Shown here: positions 1-7,912 of the stretch, piece by piece
How the letters are laid out: each line of letters opens with the position of its first letter
How positions within the stretch are numbered: the stretch's first letter is position 1
Assembly: GCA_964645285.1 (NCBI GenBank)
Contig: CAZYDR010000046.1
Span: forward strand, 1-29,106
DNA length: 29,106 nt
Source of the DNA: JAYZAP01 sp964645285
GTDB lineage: Bacteria; Pseudomonadota; Alphaproteobacteria; JAAXGF01
Direction: 5' to 3'
Made by a program: the position numbers and the translations under genes
The notes under the pieces: model-generated
What the model was told of the DNA's origin: nothing
The model's input: only the letters and a program-made list of their open reading frames with translations
Database searches by the model: none

Positions 1-2
1 CG

Positions 3-194
3 CTCGGCCTCGAATCCACGGGCGACGCGTCGTTCAACACCATCTGGACCCTGTGCGGCACACCCGCCATTACCCTGCCGATGCTTCAGGGGGCCGATGA
101 CATGCCTCTTGGCGTCCAGCTTGTCTCCTACAAAGGCGATGACGCCCGACTGTTCCGGACCGCCCGCTGGCTCCTGGAACTCTTCGCGGACTGA
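3..194 (+). CDS. Amidase (amidase-signature family), C-terminal fragment
   Basis: Partial gene running in from the left edge; only the last 63 codons plus the TGA stop are present. The translation contains GDASFNTIWTLCGTPAITLP followed by PLGVQLV and a terminal helix with RTARWLLE. This is the usual C-terminal pattern of amidase-signature enzymes (GatA/AtzF-like), where the conserved N-x-x-W-T-x-x-G-x-P-A stretch and the G-x-Q-(L/I)-V strand close the fold. The family hydrolyses amide bonds with a Ser-Ser-Lys triad, which lies outside the window, so the substrate cannot be judged. It converges on the propionyl-CoA synthetase gene, with 3 bp between the stops. Confidence 0.8.
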   Translation, partial: LGLESTGDASFNTIWTLCGTPAITLPMLQGADDMPLGVQLVSYKGDDARLFRTARWLLELFAD

Positions 195-197
195 AGC

Positions 198-2093
198 CTA
201 ACTGGCGTAACCAATCCCCTTCAGGGCCTCGGAAATCTCGTCGAGCACGGCGGCGTCTTCTATGGTTGCCGGCATGCGGTAGTCCTCGCTGTCGGCGATT
301 TTGGCCATGGTGCCGCGCAGGATTTTGCCTGAGCGCGTCTTGGGCAGGCGGGCGATGACGGTGGCGGTCTTGAACGCAGCCACCGGGCCGATCTGGTCGC
401 GGACCATTTGCACCACTTCCTTGATGATCTCAGCGGCGTCGCGATTGACGCCGGCATTAAGCACCAGGAAGCCAAGGGGGAGTTGGCCCTTGAGTTGATC
501 GGCGACGCCGATGACCGCGCATTCGGCGACGTCCGGGTGGGCCGCCAGAATTTCCTCCATGCCGCCGGTGGACAGCCGGTGGCCGGCGACGTTGATGATG
601 TCGTCGGTGCGACTCATAATAAACAGGTAGCCGTCTTCGTCCTCGTAACCGGCGTCGGCGGTCTTGTAGTAGCCAGGATAGTCTTTGAGGTACGACGAGA
701 TGAAGCCGTCGTCGTTATTCCACAGAGTCGGCAGACAGCTCGGCGGCATGGGCAGCTTGATGGAAATAGCGCCAATACCGCCGCGCGGTACTTCGTCGCA
801 GTTTTCGTCGAGAATCTTGATTTCGTATCCCGGCACCGCCTTGGTTGGCGAGCCGGCTTTGATCGGCAGGGCGCCAAGGCCGACACAGTTGGCGCCGATG
901 GCCCAGCCGGACTCGGTCTGCCACCAGTGATCGATGACCGGCACGCCGAGATGCTTCTCGGCCCAATGCAGGGTGTCCGGGTCCAGGCGCTCGCCGGCCA
1001 GGAACAGGGTGCGGAAGCAGCTCATATCGTAGTTTTTTAGGTAGGACGCATCGGGGTCGTCGCGCTTGATGGCGCGGAACGCCGTCGGCGCGGTGAACAG
1101 GGCCGCCACTTTGTGCTCCGATATGACCCGCCAGAAAGCCCCCGGATCGGGCGTGCCCACAGGCTTGCCCTCGTAAAGAATGGTCGTGCAACCGTGGAAC
1201 AGGGGCGCGTAGACGATGTAGGAATGGCCGACCACCCAACCCACGTCGGAGGCCGCCCAGTAGACCTCGCCGGGCTCGATGCCGTAGACGTTGAACATGG
1301 ACCATTTCAGCGCCACTAGATGGCCGCCGTTGTCGCGCACCACGCCCTTGGGAATGCCCGTGGTGCCTGAGGTGTAGAGAATATAAAGCGGGTCGGTGGC
1401 CGCCACCGGCACGCAGTCGACCGCTGTTGCCGCCGCCATGGCCTCATCCCAATCAACATCACGGCCCGCTATCATGTCGGCGGTTTCCTGTTCACGCTGC
1501 AGCACGAGACAGGCCGAGGGCTTGTGGTCGGCCATGTCGATGGCGCCGTTAAGCAGCGGCATATACGGGATAACCCGGTTGGGTTCGATACCGCAGGAGG
1601 CGGTGACGATGACCTTGGGCTTGGCATCGTCGATGCGCGTTGCCAGCTCGTTGGAGGCGAAGCCGCCGAACACAACTGAATGCACCGCGCCGATGCGGGC
1701 GCAACTCAGCATGGCCACCGCCGCCTGGGGAATGGTCGGCATGTAGATCAGCACCCGATCGCCTTTCTCAACACCGAGAGCGCGCAGGACGCCGCCGAAA
1801 CGGGCGGTTTCGTCCTGGAACTCGCGGTAGGAAATATGGCGAATGGTATCGGTGAGCGGGCTGTCGTAGATGATTGCCGCTTGGTCGCCGCGGCCTTGTT
1901 CGACATGGCGGTCGACGGCGTTGTAGCAGGTATTAGTCTCAGCCCCGGCGAACCAGCGATAGAACGGCGGATTGGATTGGTCGAGCACCGTGTCCCAACG
2001 CCGATACCAATGGATATCTTTCGCGGCCTCGGCCCAGAAGGCCTCCGGGTCGGAAATGGAACGGGCATAGACGTCGTCGTAGTGGCTGGTCAT
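198..2093 (-). CDS. prpE: Propionyl-CoA synthetase / acetyl-CoA synthetase-like ligase (AMP-forming)
   Basis: 631 residues, full length for PrpE. It activates propionate (or acetate) to the acyl-CoA through an acyl-adenylate. Visible features: an N-terminal ACAS_N-type segment (DPEAFWAEAAKDIHWYRRWD), the P-loop-like A3 motif YTSGTTGIPKG near residue 240, the DHWWQTESGW adenine-binding stretch, the hinge and A8 region (GYLFIMSRTDDIINVAGHR), and the A10 motif KTRSGKILRG, whose second lysine (about residue 590) is the catalytic and acetylation-regulated lysine. SNPPFYRWFAGAETNTCYN resembles PrpE more than Acs. The ATG has a GGGAG ribosome-binding site 6 bases upstream. The gene is divergent from the DUF3775 gene across a gap with an FNR/FixK-like box. 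The family is certain; propionate versus acetate preference is inferred. Confidence 0.9.
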   Translation of the reverse strand: MTSHYDDVYARSISDPEAFWAEAAKDIHWYRRWDTVLDQSNPPFYRWFAGAETNTCYNAVDRHVEQGRGDQAAIIYDSPLTDTIRHISYREFQDETARFGGVLRALGVEKGDRVLIYMPTIPQAAVAMLSCARIGAVHSVVFGGFASNELATRIDDAKPKVIVTASCGIEPNRVIPYMPLLNGAIDMADHKPSACLVLQREQETADMIAGRDVDWDEAMAAATAVDCVPVAATDPLYILYTSGTTGIPKGVVRDNGGHLVALKWSMFNVYGIEPGEVYWAASDVGWVVGHSYIVYAPLFHGCTTILYEGKPVGTPDPGAFWRVISEHKVAALFTAPTAFRAIKRDDPDASYLKNYDMSCFRTLFLAGERLDPDTLHWAEKHLGVPVIDHWWQTESGWAIGANCVGLGALPIKAGSPTKAVPGYEIKILDENCDEVPRGGIGAISIKLPMPPSCLPTLWNNDDGFISSYLKDYPGYYKTADAGYEDEDGYLFIMSRTDDIINVAGHRLSTGGMEEILAAHPDVAECAVIGVADQLKGQLPLGFLVLNAGVNRDAAEIIKEVVQMVRDQIGPVAAFKTATVIARLPKTRSGKILRGTMAKIADSEDYRMPATIEDAAVLDEISEALKGIGYAS

Positions 2094-2200
2094 CGATTGC
2101 TCCCTGTAGCTGATCGCCGCTCTACGCCGGCGAGTCTGTCTGGGCTGAATTTTGCGACAATTTTCACCGTTAGGAAAGGGTAGGCAATACCAAACCGAGC

Positions 2201-2214
2201 TTGATCTAGCTCAA
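2201..2214. promoter_or_regulatory. FNR/FixK/CRP-type binding site
   Basis: TTGATCTAGCTCAA, extended to CTTGATCTAGCTCAAG, is a near-perfect palindrome with a single mismatched pair. It matches the TTGAT-N4-ATCAA box of FNR/FixK/Dnr regulators at all but one base. It lies in the 223-bp gap between the divergent prpE and DUF3775 starts, about 105 bp from each, so either or both could be controlled. Oxygen or nitric-oxide control is inference from the box alone. Confidence 0.5.
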
Positions 2215-2316
2215 GGCGAGCCCCCATGCCGAGCAGTAATTTGAAGCTATGTCGATAGTGGAAATCGAAAGGCGACAATAATTCCCACCTCGATTAGGAA
2301 AGGCAGGGACAAGGCG

Positions 2317-2721
2317 ATGCTTACCACTAGCCCCGAAAAGATCTGCTACATCATCGTCAAGGCGCGAGAGTATGACGCCAAGAGCGACCCTGTCGAAACC
2401 GACCAGGGCCTTGGCCCGGCGGACGAAGAGGATCGCGAATTGCTGGGCGCCTACTGGGACGACACCACCTATCAGGAACTGGCTGGCGCTATCGAGTCCC
2501 TGAACGAGGACAAACTGATCGAACTCCTGGCCCTGGACTGGTTCGGCCGTAGCGACGAAGACAAGGGGTCGTGGGGCGAATTTTTCGAGCAGGCGCGCCA
2601 GAATTACAACGAGCGCACGGTCGGATACCTGCTGGGCACGCCCCTGCTGTCGGATTATCTCGAAGAAGGCCTCAGCCGCCTCGGCTATTCCATCGAGAAA
2701 TTCGAGGCCGAGCGGCTGTAG
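2317..2721 (+). CDS. DUF3775 domain protein
   Basis: 134 residues, acidic and soluble, with no signal peptide or membrane segment. The N-terminal KICYIIVKAREYDAKSDPVE, the following acidic stretch, and the TTYQELAGAIESLNEDKLIELLALDWFGRSD core match the DUF3775 family common in alphaproteobacteria. The biochemical role is unknown. The ATG lies downstream of GGAAAGGCAGGGACAAGGCG, which gives a purine-rich Shine-Dalgarno sequence. The gene stands alone, divergent from prpE, with an FNR-like box between them; a 7-bp inverted repeat follows it at 2746-2767. Confidence 0.8.
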   Translation: MLTTSPEKICYIIVKAREYDAKSDPVETDQGLGPADEEDRELLGAYWDDTTYQELAGAIESLNEDKLIELLALDWFGRSDEDKGSWGEFFEQARQNYNERTVGYLLGTPLLSDYLEEGLSRLGYSIEKFEAERL

Positions 2722-2745
2722 GCAACAAATACGGCAACTCTTCCC

Positions 2746-2767
2746 CTCTTTCTATCGCGCGAAAGAG
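2746..2767. repeat. Inverted repeat CTCTTTC / GAAAGAG
   Basis: A perfect 7-bp inverted repeat with an 8-nt spacer sits between the DUF3775 gene and the ligase-like gene. There is no T-run after it, so it is a poor intrinsic terminator on either strand. It could be an operator for the downstream three-gene run. No family of regulators is recognised. Confidence 0.35.
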
Positions 2768-2809
2768 CAAGTGGGTTCGCCTGATCCGGCACTATGACCG
2801 GGATGCCAA

Positions 2810-4449
2810 TTGGTCAATTCAAAGAAGCCGCCGGAAGCCGTAAAGCTTGCCCGCACGTCGCGGTCGGAGATCGGCTGGCCTGGAATTCCCGGCCGCAAAA
2901 GCGCCGAAGTTCTGGCCCTGCAATACCAACTGGAAGACAGCCAGTGGTGGCCGGTGGAGACGCTGCGGCGCCACCAGCTTAATCAGCTCGAGCTGGTGCT
3001 CGGTCACGCGCTCTCGACCGTGCCGTTCTATGGTGAGAGCTTGGCGTACCTGAAAGGCGCCAAGTGCGGCACTCTGACCTCCGAGATGGTGCGGCAGATT
3101 CCCATCCTTGGCCGGGCCGACATTCAGGGTGCCGGTGATCGTCTGGTCAGCCGCAAGATTCCCGCGAACCACGAGGCCGTCCGCGACATTCGCACGTCCG
3201 GCTCCACCGGGCGTCCGGTCGAAATCAAGGAGACCGACGTTACGGCGACCTTCTTTTCGACCATGAACCTGCGGTATCACGTCTGGCATGGCCGACGTTT
3301 CGGTGGCACGGTTTGCAGCATTCGCAATCTCCCTGGCAGTCTGGTCAAATCCGCCGAAAGCGGCAAGGGCAGCTCCTGGGTGCCCGGTTTCCGTTCGGGC
3401 CCGATGTTTCAGTTCAACATCAATAATCCGATCACCGCACAGCTTGACTGGCTGGTCGAAAAGAACCCCGATTATCTGCTCACTTTCCCTTCCAACCTGG
3501 CGGCGTTGCTACGCCACAGCGAGGAATACGGTGTTGTTTCCAAGCGTCTGTTCCAGGTGGCGACCATGAGTGAAACCCTCGACCCGACCCTGAGGGAGAC
3601 CTGCCGCCGGGTCTGGGACACCTCGATCTCGGATGCCTATTCGTCGAGGAGATTGGCATGATCGCCATTCAGTGTCCGGAAAACGACCACTACCATGTGC
3701 AGGCTGAGAACCTCTATGTGGAGGTCATCAATGAGGACGGCGCCCCCTGCCGGCCCGGCGAAATCGGCCGCATGGTGTTGAGCGACCTGCACAACTTCAC
3801 GACACCGATGATTCGCTATGAAATCGGCGACTACGCCGAGGTTGGCGAGGCTTGCGCCTACGGCCGCGGCCTGCCGGTACTCAACCGTACTGCCGGTCGG
3901 GTGCGCAACATGCTGACCCTGCCGTCTGGCGATAAATTCTGGCCCAGCTTTCCGGAAGGCGAGATGATGCCGATCGCTCTGATCCGCCAGTTCCAGGTGA
4001 TTCAGCACGATCTTGAGCGGGTCGAAGCCAAACTGGTGACGGCCCGGACCCTAAGCGGCGACTGGTTCTATCCCATGGATCTCGCCACCATCAACGAGGA
4101 TCGCTACGTGTTCCTCAAGAGGCGGGCCGACGACATTATCAGTACCGATGGCATCAAGTTTTGTCCCATCGAGGTGGAAAATGTTCTGATGTCTCATCCG
4201 GACGTCACCGCGGCAGCCGTCTTTGACTGGCCTCATCCCAGGTACGGACAGGTCCCGGTGGCAGCGATCACCAACAGCGCACCGATTACTCATAATGACC
4301 GCGTCGCCTACTACGGAAGGCAGATCGCACCTTACAAGATTCCGGGCTCATTTATGTTCCTGCCTGAAATGCCGAGAAATTCCATGGGCAAAATTCTCAA
4401 GAGCCGGCTCAAGGAAATGTTGAAACAGGAACTAGCCAAACAATCATAG
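2810..4449 (+). pseudogene. Phenylacetate-CoA ligase-like (PaaK/CapK family) AMP-dependent ligase, frameshifted
   Basis: Two open frames, 2810-3661 and about 3644-4449, together encode one ligase of about 546 residues. The first half holds the adenylate motif RTSGSTGRPVEI (about residue 130). The second holds MIRYEIGDYAEVG, the hinge region FLKRRADDIISTDG, and a C-terminal NSMGKILKSRLKEML with the catalytic lysine. At 3641-3650 the text reads tcgtcgaggag. One extra g (tcg tcg Gag gag att ggc) restores AYSSEEIGMIA, the expected family sequence, so one base of a GG pair is missing near 3646. The first ATG-like start is a TTG at 2810; the frame is closed upstream at 2795, so the start is uncertain. 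It lies upstream of the OYE-type reductase on the same strand. The lesion could be real or a sequencing or assembly error. The substrate is unknown; an aromatic or small carboxylic acid is likely. Confidence 0.8.
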
Positions 4450-4495
4450 CTGCCCTGCTTGTTTTGATGATGCATACGCCGTCATGAGGGCTACC

Positions 4496-6493
4496 ATGCG
4501 GGTCAGTGTTTTCACCAACCGGGGCCGTGTTGTGACCGATTCCTTTGCTCACCTCTTTTCGCCGCTGACCATCGGGCCGCTGACGGTCAAGAACCGTGTC
4601 TTTTCCACCGGTCACATGACCATGATGATCGATGGCGGCGTGCCGAATGATGATTTCGTCGCTTACCACGAGGCCCGGGCCGCTGGCGGCGCCGGGCTGA
4701 TCATCACCGAGGCGGCGCGTATCCACCCCTCGACATCGCAAAGCGGTCTCGCCATCGATGGTTCCAACGACAACTGCATCGCCGCCTACGCCAAGACCGC
4801 GGGTGCGGTCCATGCTCACGGCTGCGCCATATTCGGCCAGCTCAGTCACGGTGGTCGCTCGGCATTCGGCTCCAACGACGGTACACGCGCCGTAGCCTAC
4901 GCGCCGTCATCAACGCCGGACGAGCGTTTTCACAATCAGCCCCGGGCTATGACCAATGCTATGGCGCACGACCTCATCGACGGCTATGGCGACACCGCCA
5001 AACGCATGGCCACGGCCGGGCTCGACGGGGTCGAGATCCTCGCCAGCCATGGTTCCCTGCCGGCCCAGTTTCTCAACCCGCGCCTCAACCTGCGCAACGA
5101 CGAGTACGGTGGTTCGTTCGACAATCGCCTGCGCTTCCTGCGCGAAGTTATTGATGCCGCCCGGCGTAAGATCGGCGACAGCGTGGTCCTCGGCCTGCGC
5201 ATCTCGGGCGACGAGATGAGCCATGACGGGCTGACCCCGGATCTGGTCATCGAAGTCATCGCGGCGCTCGATGACGACGGCGTGCTCGACTATGTCAACG
5301 TCATCGCCGGCTCCATGGCGGGGCTCGCCGGCGCGGTCCATGTGGTGCCGCCCATGGCCATCGAGACCGGTTACGTGGCGCCCTTCGCAGCCACCGTGAA
5401 GGCCAGGGTATCCATGCCGGTGTTCGTCGCCGGGCGCATCAACCAGCCGCAAATTTCCGAGCAGATATTAGACACCGGTCAGGCCGACATGTGCGGCATG
5501 ACTCGGGCCATGATCGCCGATCCGGAAATGGTCAACAAGACCCGGGCGGGCCGCCTCGACGATATTCGCGCCTGCGTCGGCTGTAATCAGGCCTGTATCG
5601 GCCACATGCAGACCGGCTATCCGATTTCCTGCATTCAGCACCCGGAGACCGGCCGCGAGCGCACCTTCGGCGCGCGCCAACCCGCCGCGACCGCGCGCAA
5701 GGTGACGATCGTCGGCGGTGGTCCCGCCGGCATGAAGGCCGCCGCCGTAGCCGCTGAGCGAGGCCATGACGTGACGCTCTACGAGACCACGGCGCGGCTC
5801 GGCGGCCAGATCCTGTTGGCTCAGCAATTGCCCGGCCGGGCCGAGTTCGGCGGTGTCATCACCAATCTTACCCGCGAGCTGGAGCAGGCCGGGGTGAAGG
5901 TGGTGACCAACACCGCGGTCGACCGTGCCATGATCGATCGCGAGGCGCCCGATGCGGTGATCATCGCCACCGGCGCCCGGCCCCGGCATCCGGCTATTGA
6001 GGTCGCCGACGAGGCCCATGTGGTCGATGCCTGGCAGGTGCTGGGCGACGACGTCAATGTGGGCGCCTCGGTGGTGATTGCCGACTGGCGCTGTGACTGG
6101 GTCGGCCTCGGCCTTGCCGAGAAACTCGCGCGAGACGGCTGTAACGTGAAACTGGCGGTCAACGGTCCGATGGCCGGCGAGTCCATTCAGCAGTACGTTC
6201 GCACCAACTGGACCGGTATCCTGCACCAACTCAGGGTCGAGATTATTCCTTATTCCCGGCTCTTTGGTGTCGATGCGGATACGGTCTACCTGCAGCACAC
6301 CGCCAGCGGCGAGGCGGTGTTGTGCGAAGGGGTCGATACCCTGGTCACCGCCCTTGGCCACGGGCCCGACATGACCCTTGAGAATGCGTTGCAGGACTTT
6401 GCCGGCGAGATCCATGTGATCGGCGACTGCCTCGGCCCACGCACGGTCGAGGAAGCCGTGCTTGAGGGCCTCAAGGCCGGCGCGGCGGTTTGA
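4496..6493 (+). CDS. Old-yellow-enzyme-type NADH:flavin oxidoreductase with 4Fe-4S cluster and FAD domain
   Basis: About 665 residues. The N-terminal half is an OYE-type FMN barrel (LFSPLTIGPLTVKNR, GQLSHGGR, NDEYGGSFDNRLRF). The linker CVGCNQAC plus a cysteine 12 residues later is the CxxCxxxC-x12-C motif for a 4Fe-4S cluster. The C-terminal half begins with the dinucleotide fold VTIVGGGPAGMKAA. This layout is that of 2,4-dienoyl-CoA reductase, N-methylproline demethylase and TMADH. It lacks the TMADH flavin-linking cysteine (STGHM in place of VPHC), so the FMN is probably non-covalent. The ATG at 4496 has GAGGG five bases upstream; ATG 4484 has none, and GTG 4532 is possible. It follows the broken ligase by about 46 bp and its stop overlaps the next start. 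The substrate is unknown: an enoyl-CoA or an N-methyl amino acid are both possible. Confidence 0.85.
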   Translation: MRVSVFTNRGRVVTDSFAHLFSPLTIGPLTVKNRVFSTGHMTMMIDGGVPNDDFVAYHEARAAGGAGLIITEAARIHPSTSQSGLAIDGSNDNCIAAYAKTAGAVHAHGCAIFGQLSHGGRSAFGSNDGTRAVAYAPSSTPDERFHNQPRAMTNAMAHDLIDGYGDTAKRMATAGLDGVEILASHGSLPAQFLNPRLNLRNDEYGGSFDNRLRFLREVIDAARRKIGDSVVLGLRISGDEMSHDGLTPDLVIEVIAALDDDGVLDYVNVIAGSMAGLAGAVHVVPPMAIETGYVAPFAATVKARVSMPVFVAGRINQPQISEQILDTGQADMCGMTRAMIADPEMVNKTRAGRLDDIRACVGCNQACIGHMQTGYPISCIQHPETGRERTFGARQPAATARKVTIVGGGPAGMKAAAVAAERGHDVTLYETTARLGGQILLAQQLPGRAEFGGVITNLTRELEQAGVKVVTNTAVDRAMIDREAPDAVIIATGARPRHPAIEVADEAHVVDAWQVLGDDVNVGASVVIADWRCDWVGLGLAEKLARDGCNVKLAVNGPMAGESIQQYVRTNWTGILHQLRVEIIPYSRLFGVDADTVYLQHTASGEAVLCEGVDTLVTALGHGPDMTLENALQDFAGEIHVIGDCLGPRTVEEAVLEGLKAGAAV

Positions 6494-7491
6494 ACGCAAC
6501 CTCGACCGTAACCTTCAAGCGGCGGCCGGTGGGCCGGCCCGTGGCCGATGATTTTGAAATTATCCATGGGCCGCCGCCCGAGCCCGCCGATGGCGAGGTG
6601 CTGGTGGCATCGCGCTACGTTTCCATTGATCCCTACGTGCGCACCCAGGTCGACCCGGCCAATCCTTATGGCGAACCTCTGGCTCTCGGCGCCACCATTC
6701 CCGGCGATATCGCCGGGGAGGTGATTGCCAGCCGCCATGATGACTGGCCGGAGGGGAGTTTCGTAATCGGTCGTTTGGGCTGGACCAGTTACGCGCTCAG
6801 CAATGGCGCTGATCTTCGGGTGCTCGATATCAGTCTGGGCCCGCTGCCTCTGCACCTGGGTGTCTTCTCAAGTTCGGGCCTGACCGACTATTTCGGCATG
6901 CTTGAAATCGGCCGACCGGCCGCCGGCGAGACCGTGCTGGTCAGTGGCGCCGCCGGCGCGGTCGGGACCATCGCCAGCCAGCTTGCTCGAATCAAAGGTG
7001 CGCGGGTTATCGGCATCGCCGGGGACCCGACAAAATGTGCCTTCCTGACCGATGAATGTGTTCTCCACGGGGCTATCGATTACCGGGCGGCGGACGATTT
7101 TGGCGCAACCCTCGACAAACTCTGCCCGGAGGGTATCGACGTCTACTTCTACAACGTCGGCGGCCCCATGACCGACGAGGTCATGCGCCATCTCGCCCGC
7201 CATGCCCGGGTCGTGGTCTGCGGCGAATCATCGCAATACGATGCGGGCGGCAACGAATTCAAGCCGGGCATTCTCGGCCCTTTGATGGATACCCGCGCGA
7301 CCATGACCGGCCTGCTGGTGTCGGATTTTGCCGAGCGCTACGACGAAGGCAGGACCGAGCTCGCCCGGCTGGTGAAAAGCGGCGACCTCAAACACCGCCA
7401 GGACATCGTCAAGGGTTTGGAGAACGCTCCCGCCGCCTTCATCGGCATGCTTGCCGGCGCGAATATCGGTAAGCGCATGGTGGAAGTTTAG
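6490..7491 (+). CDS. NADP-dependent MDR-family oxidoreductase (CurA / leukotriene B4 12-hydroxydehydrogenase-like)
   Basis: 333 residues, the normal length for zinc-free medium-chain reductases that reduce enones or enoyl compounds with NADPH. Visible: the N-terminal GroES-like part with VSIDPYVRTQVD, LGVFSSSGLTDYFGML, then the cofactor motif VLVSGAAGAVGTIASQLA (about residues 145-162), and VYFYNVGGPMTDEVM. No structural zinc cysteines are seen. The start is TTG at 6490, which overlaps the TGA of the upstream gene (TTGA), indicating translational coupling and joint use with the OYE-type reductase. The 3' end is followed by 421 bp without a gene. The family is secure; the substrate is not known. 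Confidence 0.85.
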   Translation: MNATSTVTFKRRPVGRPVADDFEIIHGPPPEPADGEVLVASRYVSIDPYVRTQVDPANPYGEPLALGATIPGDIAGEVIASRHDDWPEGSFVIGRLGWTSYALSNGADLRVLDISLGPLPLHLGVFSSSGLTDYFGMLEIGRPAAGETVLVSGAAGAVGTIASQLARIKGARVIGIAGDPTKCAFLTDECVLHGAIDYRAADDFGATLDKLCPEGIDVYFYNVGGPMTDEVMRHLARHARVVVCGESSQYDAGGNEFKPGILGPLMDTRATMTGLLVSDFAERYDEGRTELARLVKSGDLKHRQDIVKGLENAPAAFIGMLAGANIGKRMVEV

Positions 7492-7912
7492 GCGCGACTG
7501 GGGGCGCTTTCGCGCGACCAGGCGCGGTCGGTCTGCCGTAGCGACAAAAATAGGCGTTTTGCGGTTGTCCCATGCTGGCAAGACCAGTTTGGCCCTCGCT
7601 GTTTCTCGTGTTGCGCGAGGGTGTCGCGACAACACGATCATGGCTAGGCACGATCCTCAAAAAACCTATTTTGCAAAGGAATGTCGCATCTGTTTCATTC
7701 TATTGTGCGTTGTAACATGCGGAAATAACTCATAAAAAAAGACGCATTATTTCTTTATTTTCTACGAAATTAAGATTCGCTTAACCCAGTCCGAACAAAA
7801 TGGTTATCGGGCCGCGCTAGGAGAACCGTTTTCTTGCTCAGGCCAAGGCGGTTGTCCCGAATACCAGGAGCGCGTGACGGGAAAGCCATTGAAAATTCGA
7901 GTGGAGAAGCAA
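7492..7912. other. 421-bp intergenic regulatory region upstream of the chemoreceptor gene
   Basis: No coding sequence was recognised. The first half is GC-rich and includes a perfect 10-bp palindrome TGTCGCGACA at 7622-7631. From about 7655 to 7800 it becomes strongly AT-rich (runs of A at 7660 and 7733, TTTCTTTATTTTC at 7750-7762) and holds a CtrA box at 7770-7785. The base composition and the box suggest the promoter of the downstream chemotaxis gene. No intrinsic terminator for the upstream operon is evident. Confidence 0.5.
7770..7785 (+). promoter_or_regulatory. CtrA binding box (TTAA-N7-TTAAC) containing a GANTC site
   Basis: TTAA at 7770-7773, seven bases, then TTAAC at 7781-7785 is an exact match to the full CtrA recognition sequence of alphaproteobacteria. 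The spacer contains GATTC, a CcrM (GANTC) methylation site. It lies 127 bp upstream of the chemoreceptor ATG (7913). CtrA controls chemotaxis and motility genes across alphaproteobacteria, so control of this receptor gene is a natural inference. Confidence 0.6.

Noticed and set aside
2746..2767. Intrinsic terminator for the DUF3775 gene
   Set aside because: The 7-bp stem lacks a following T-run on either strand; it was kept only as an inverted repeat.
7622..7631. TGTCGCGACA as a specific operator
   Set aside because: A 10-bp palindrome in GC-rich DNA is expected by chance and matches no regulator I can name with confidence.
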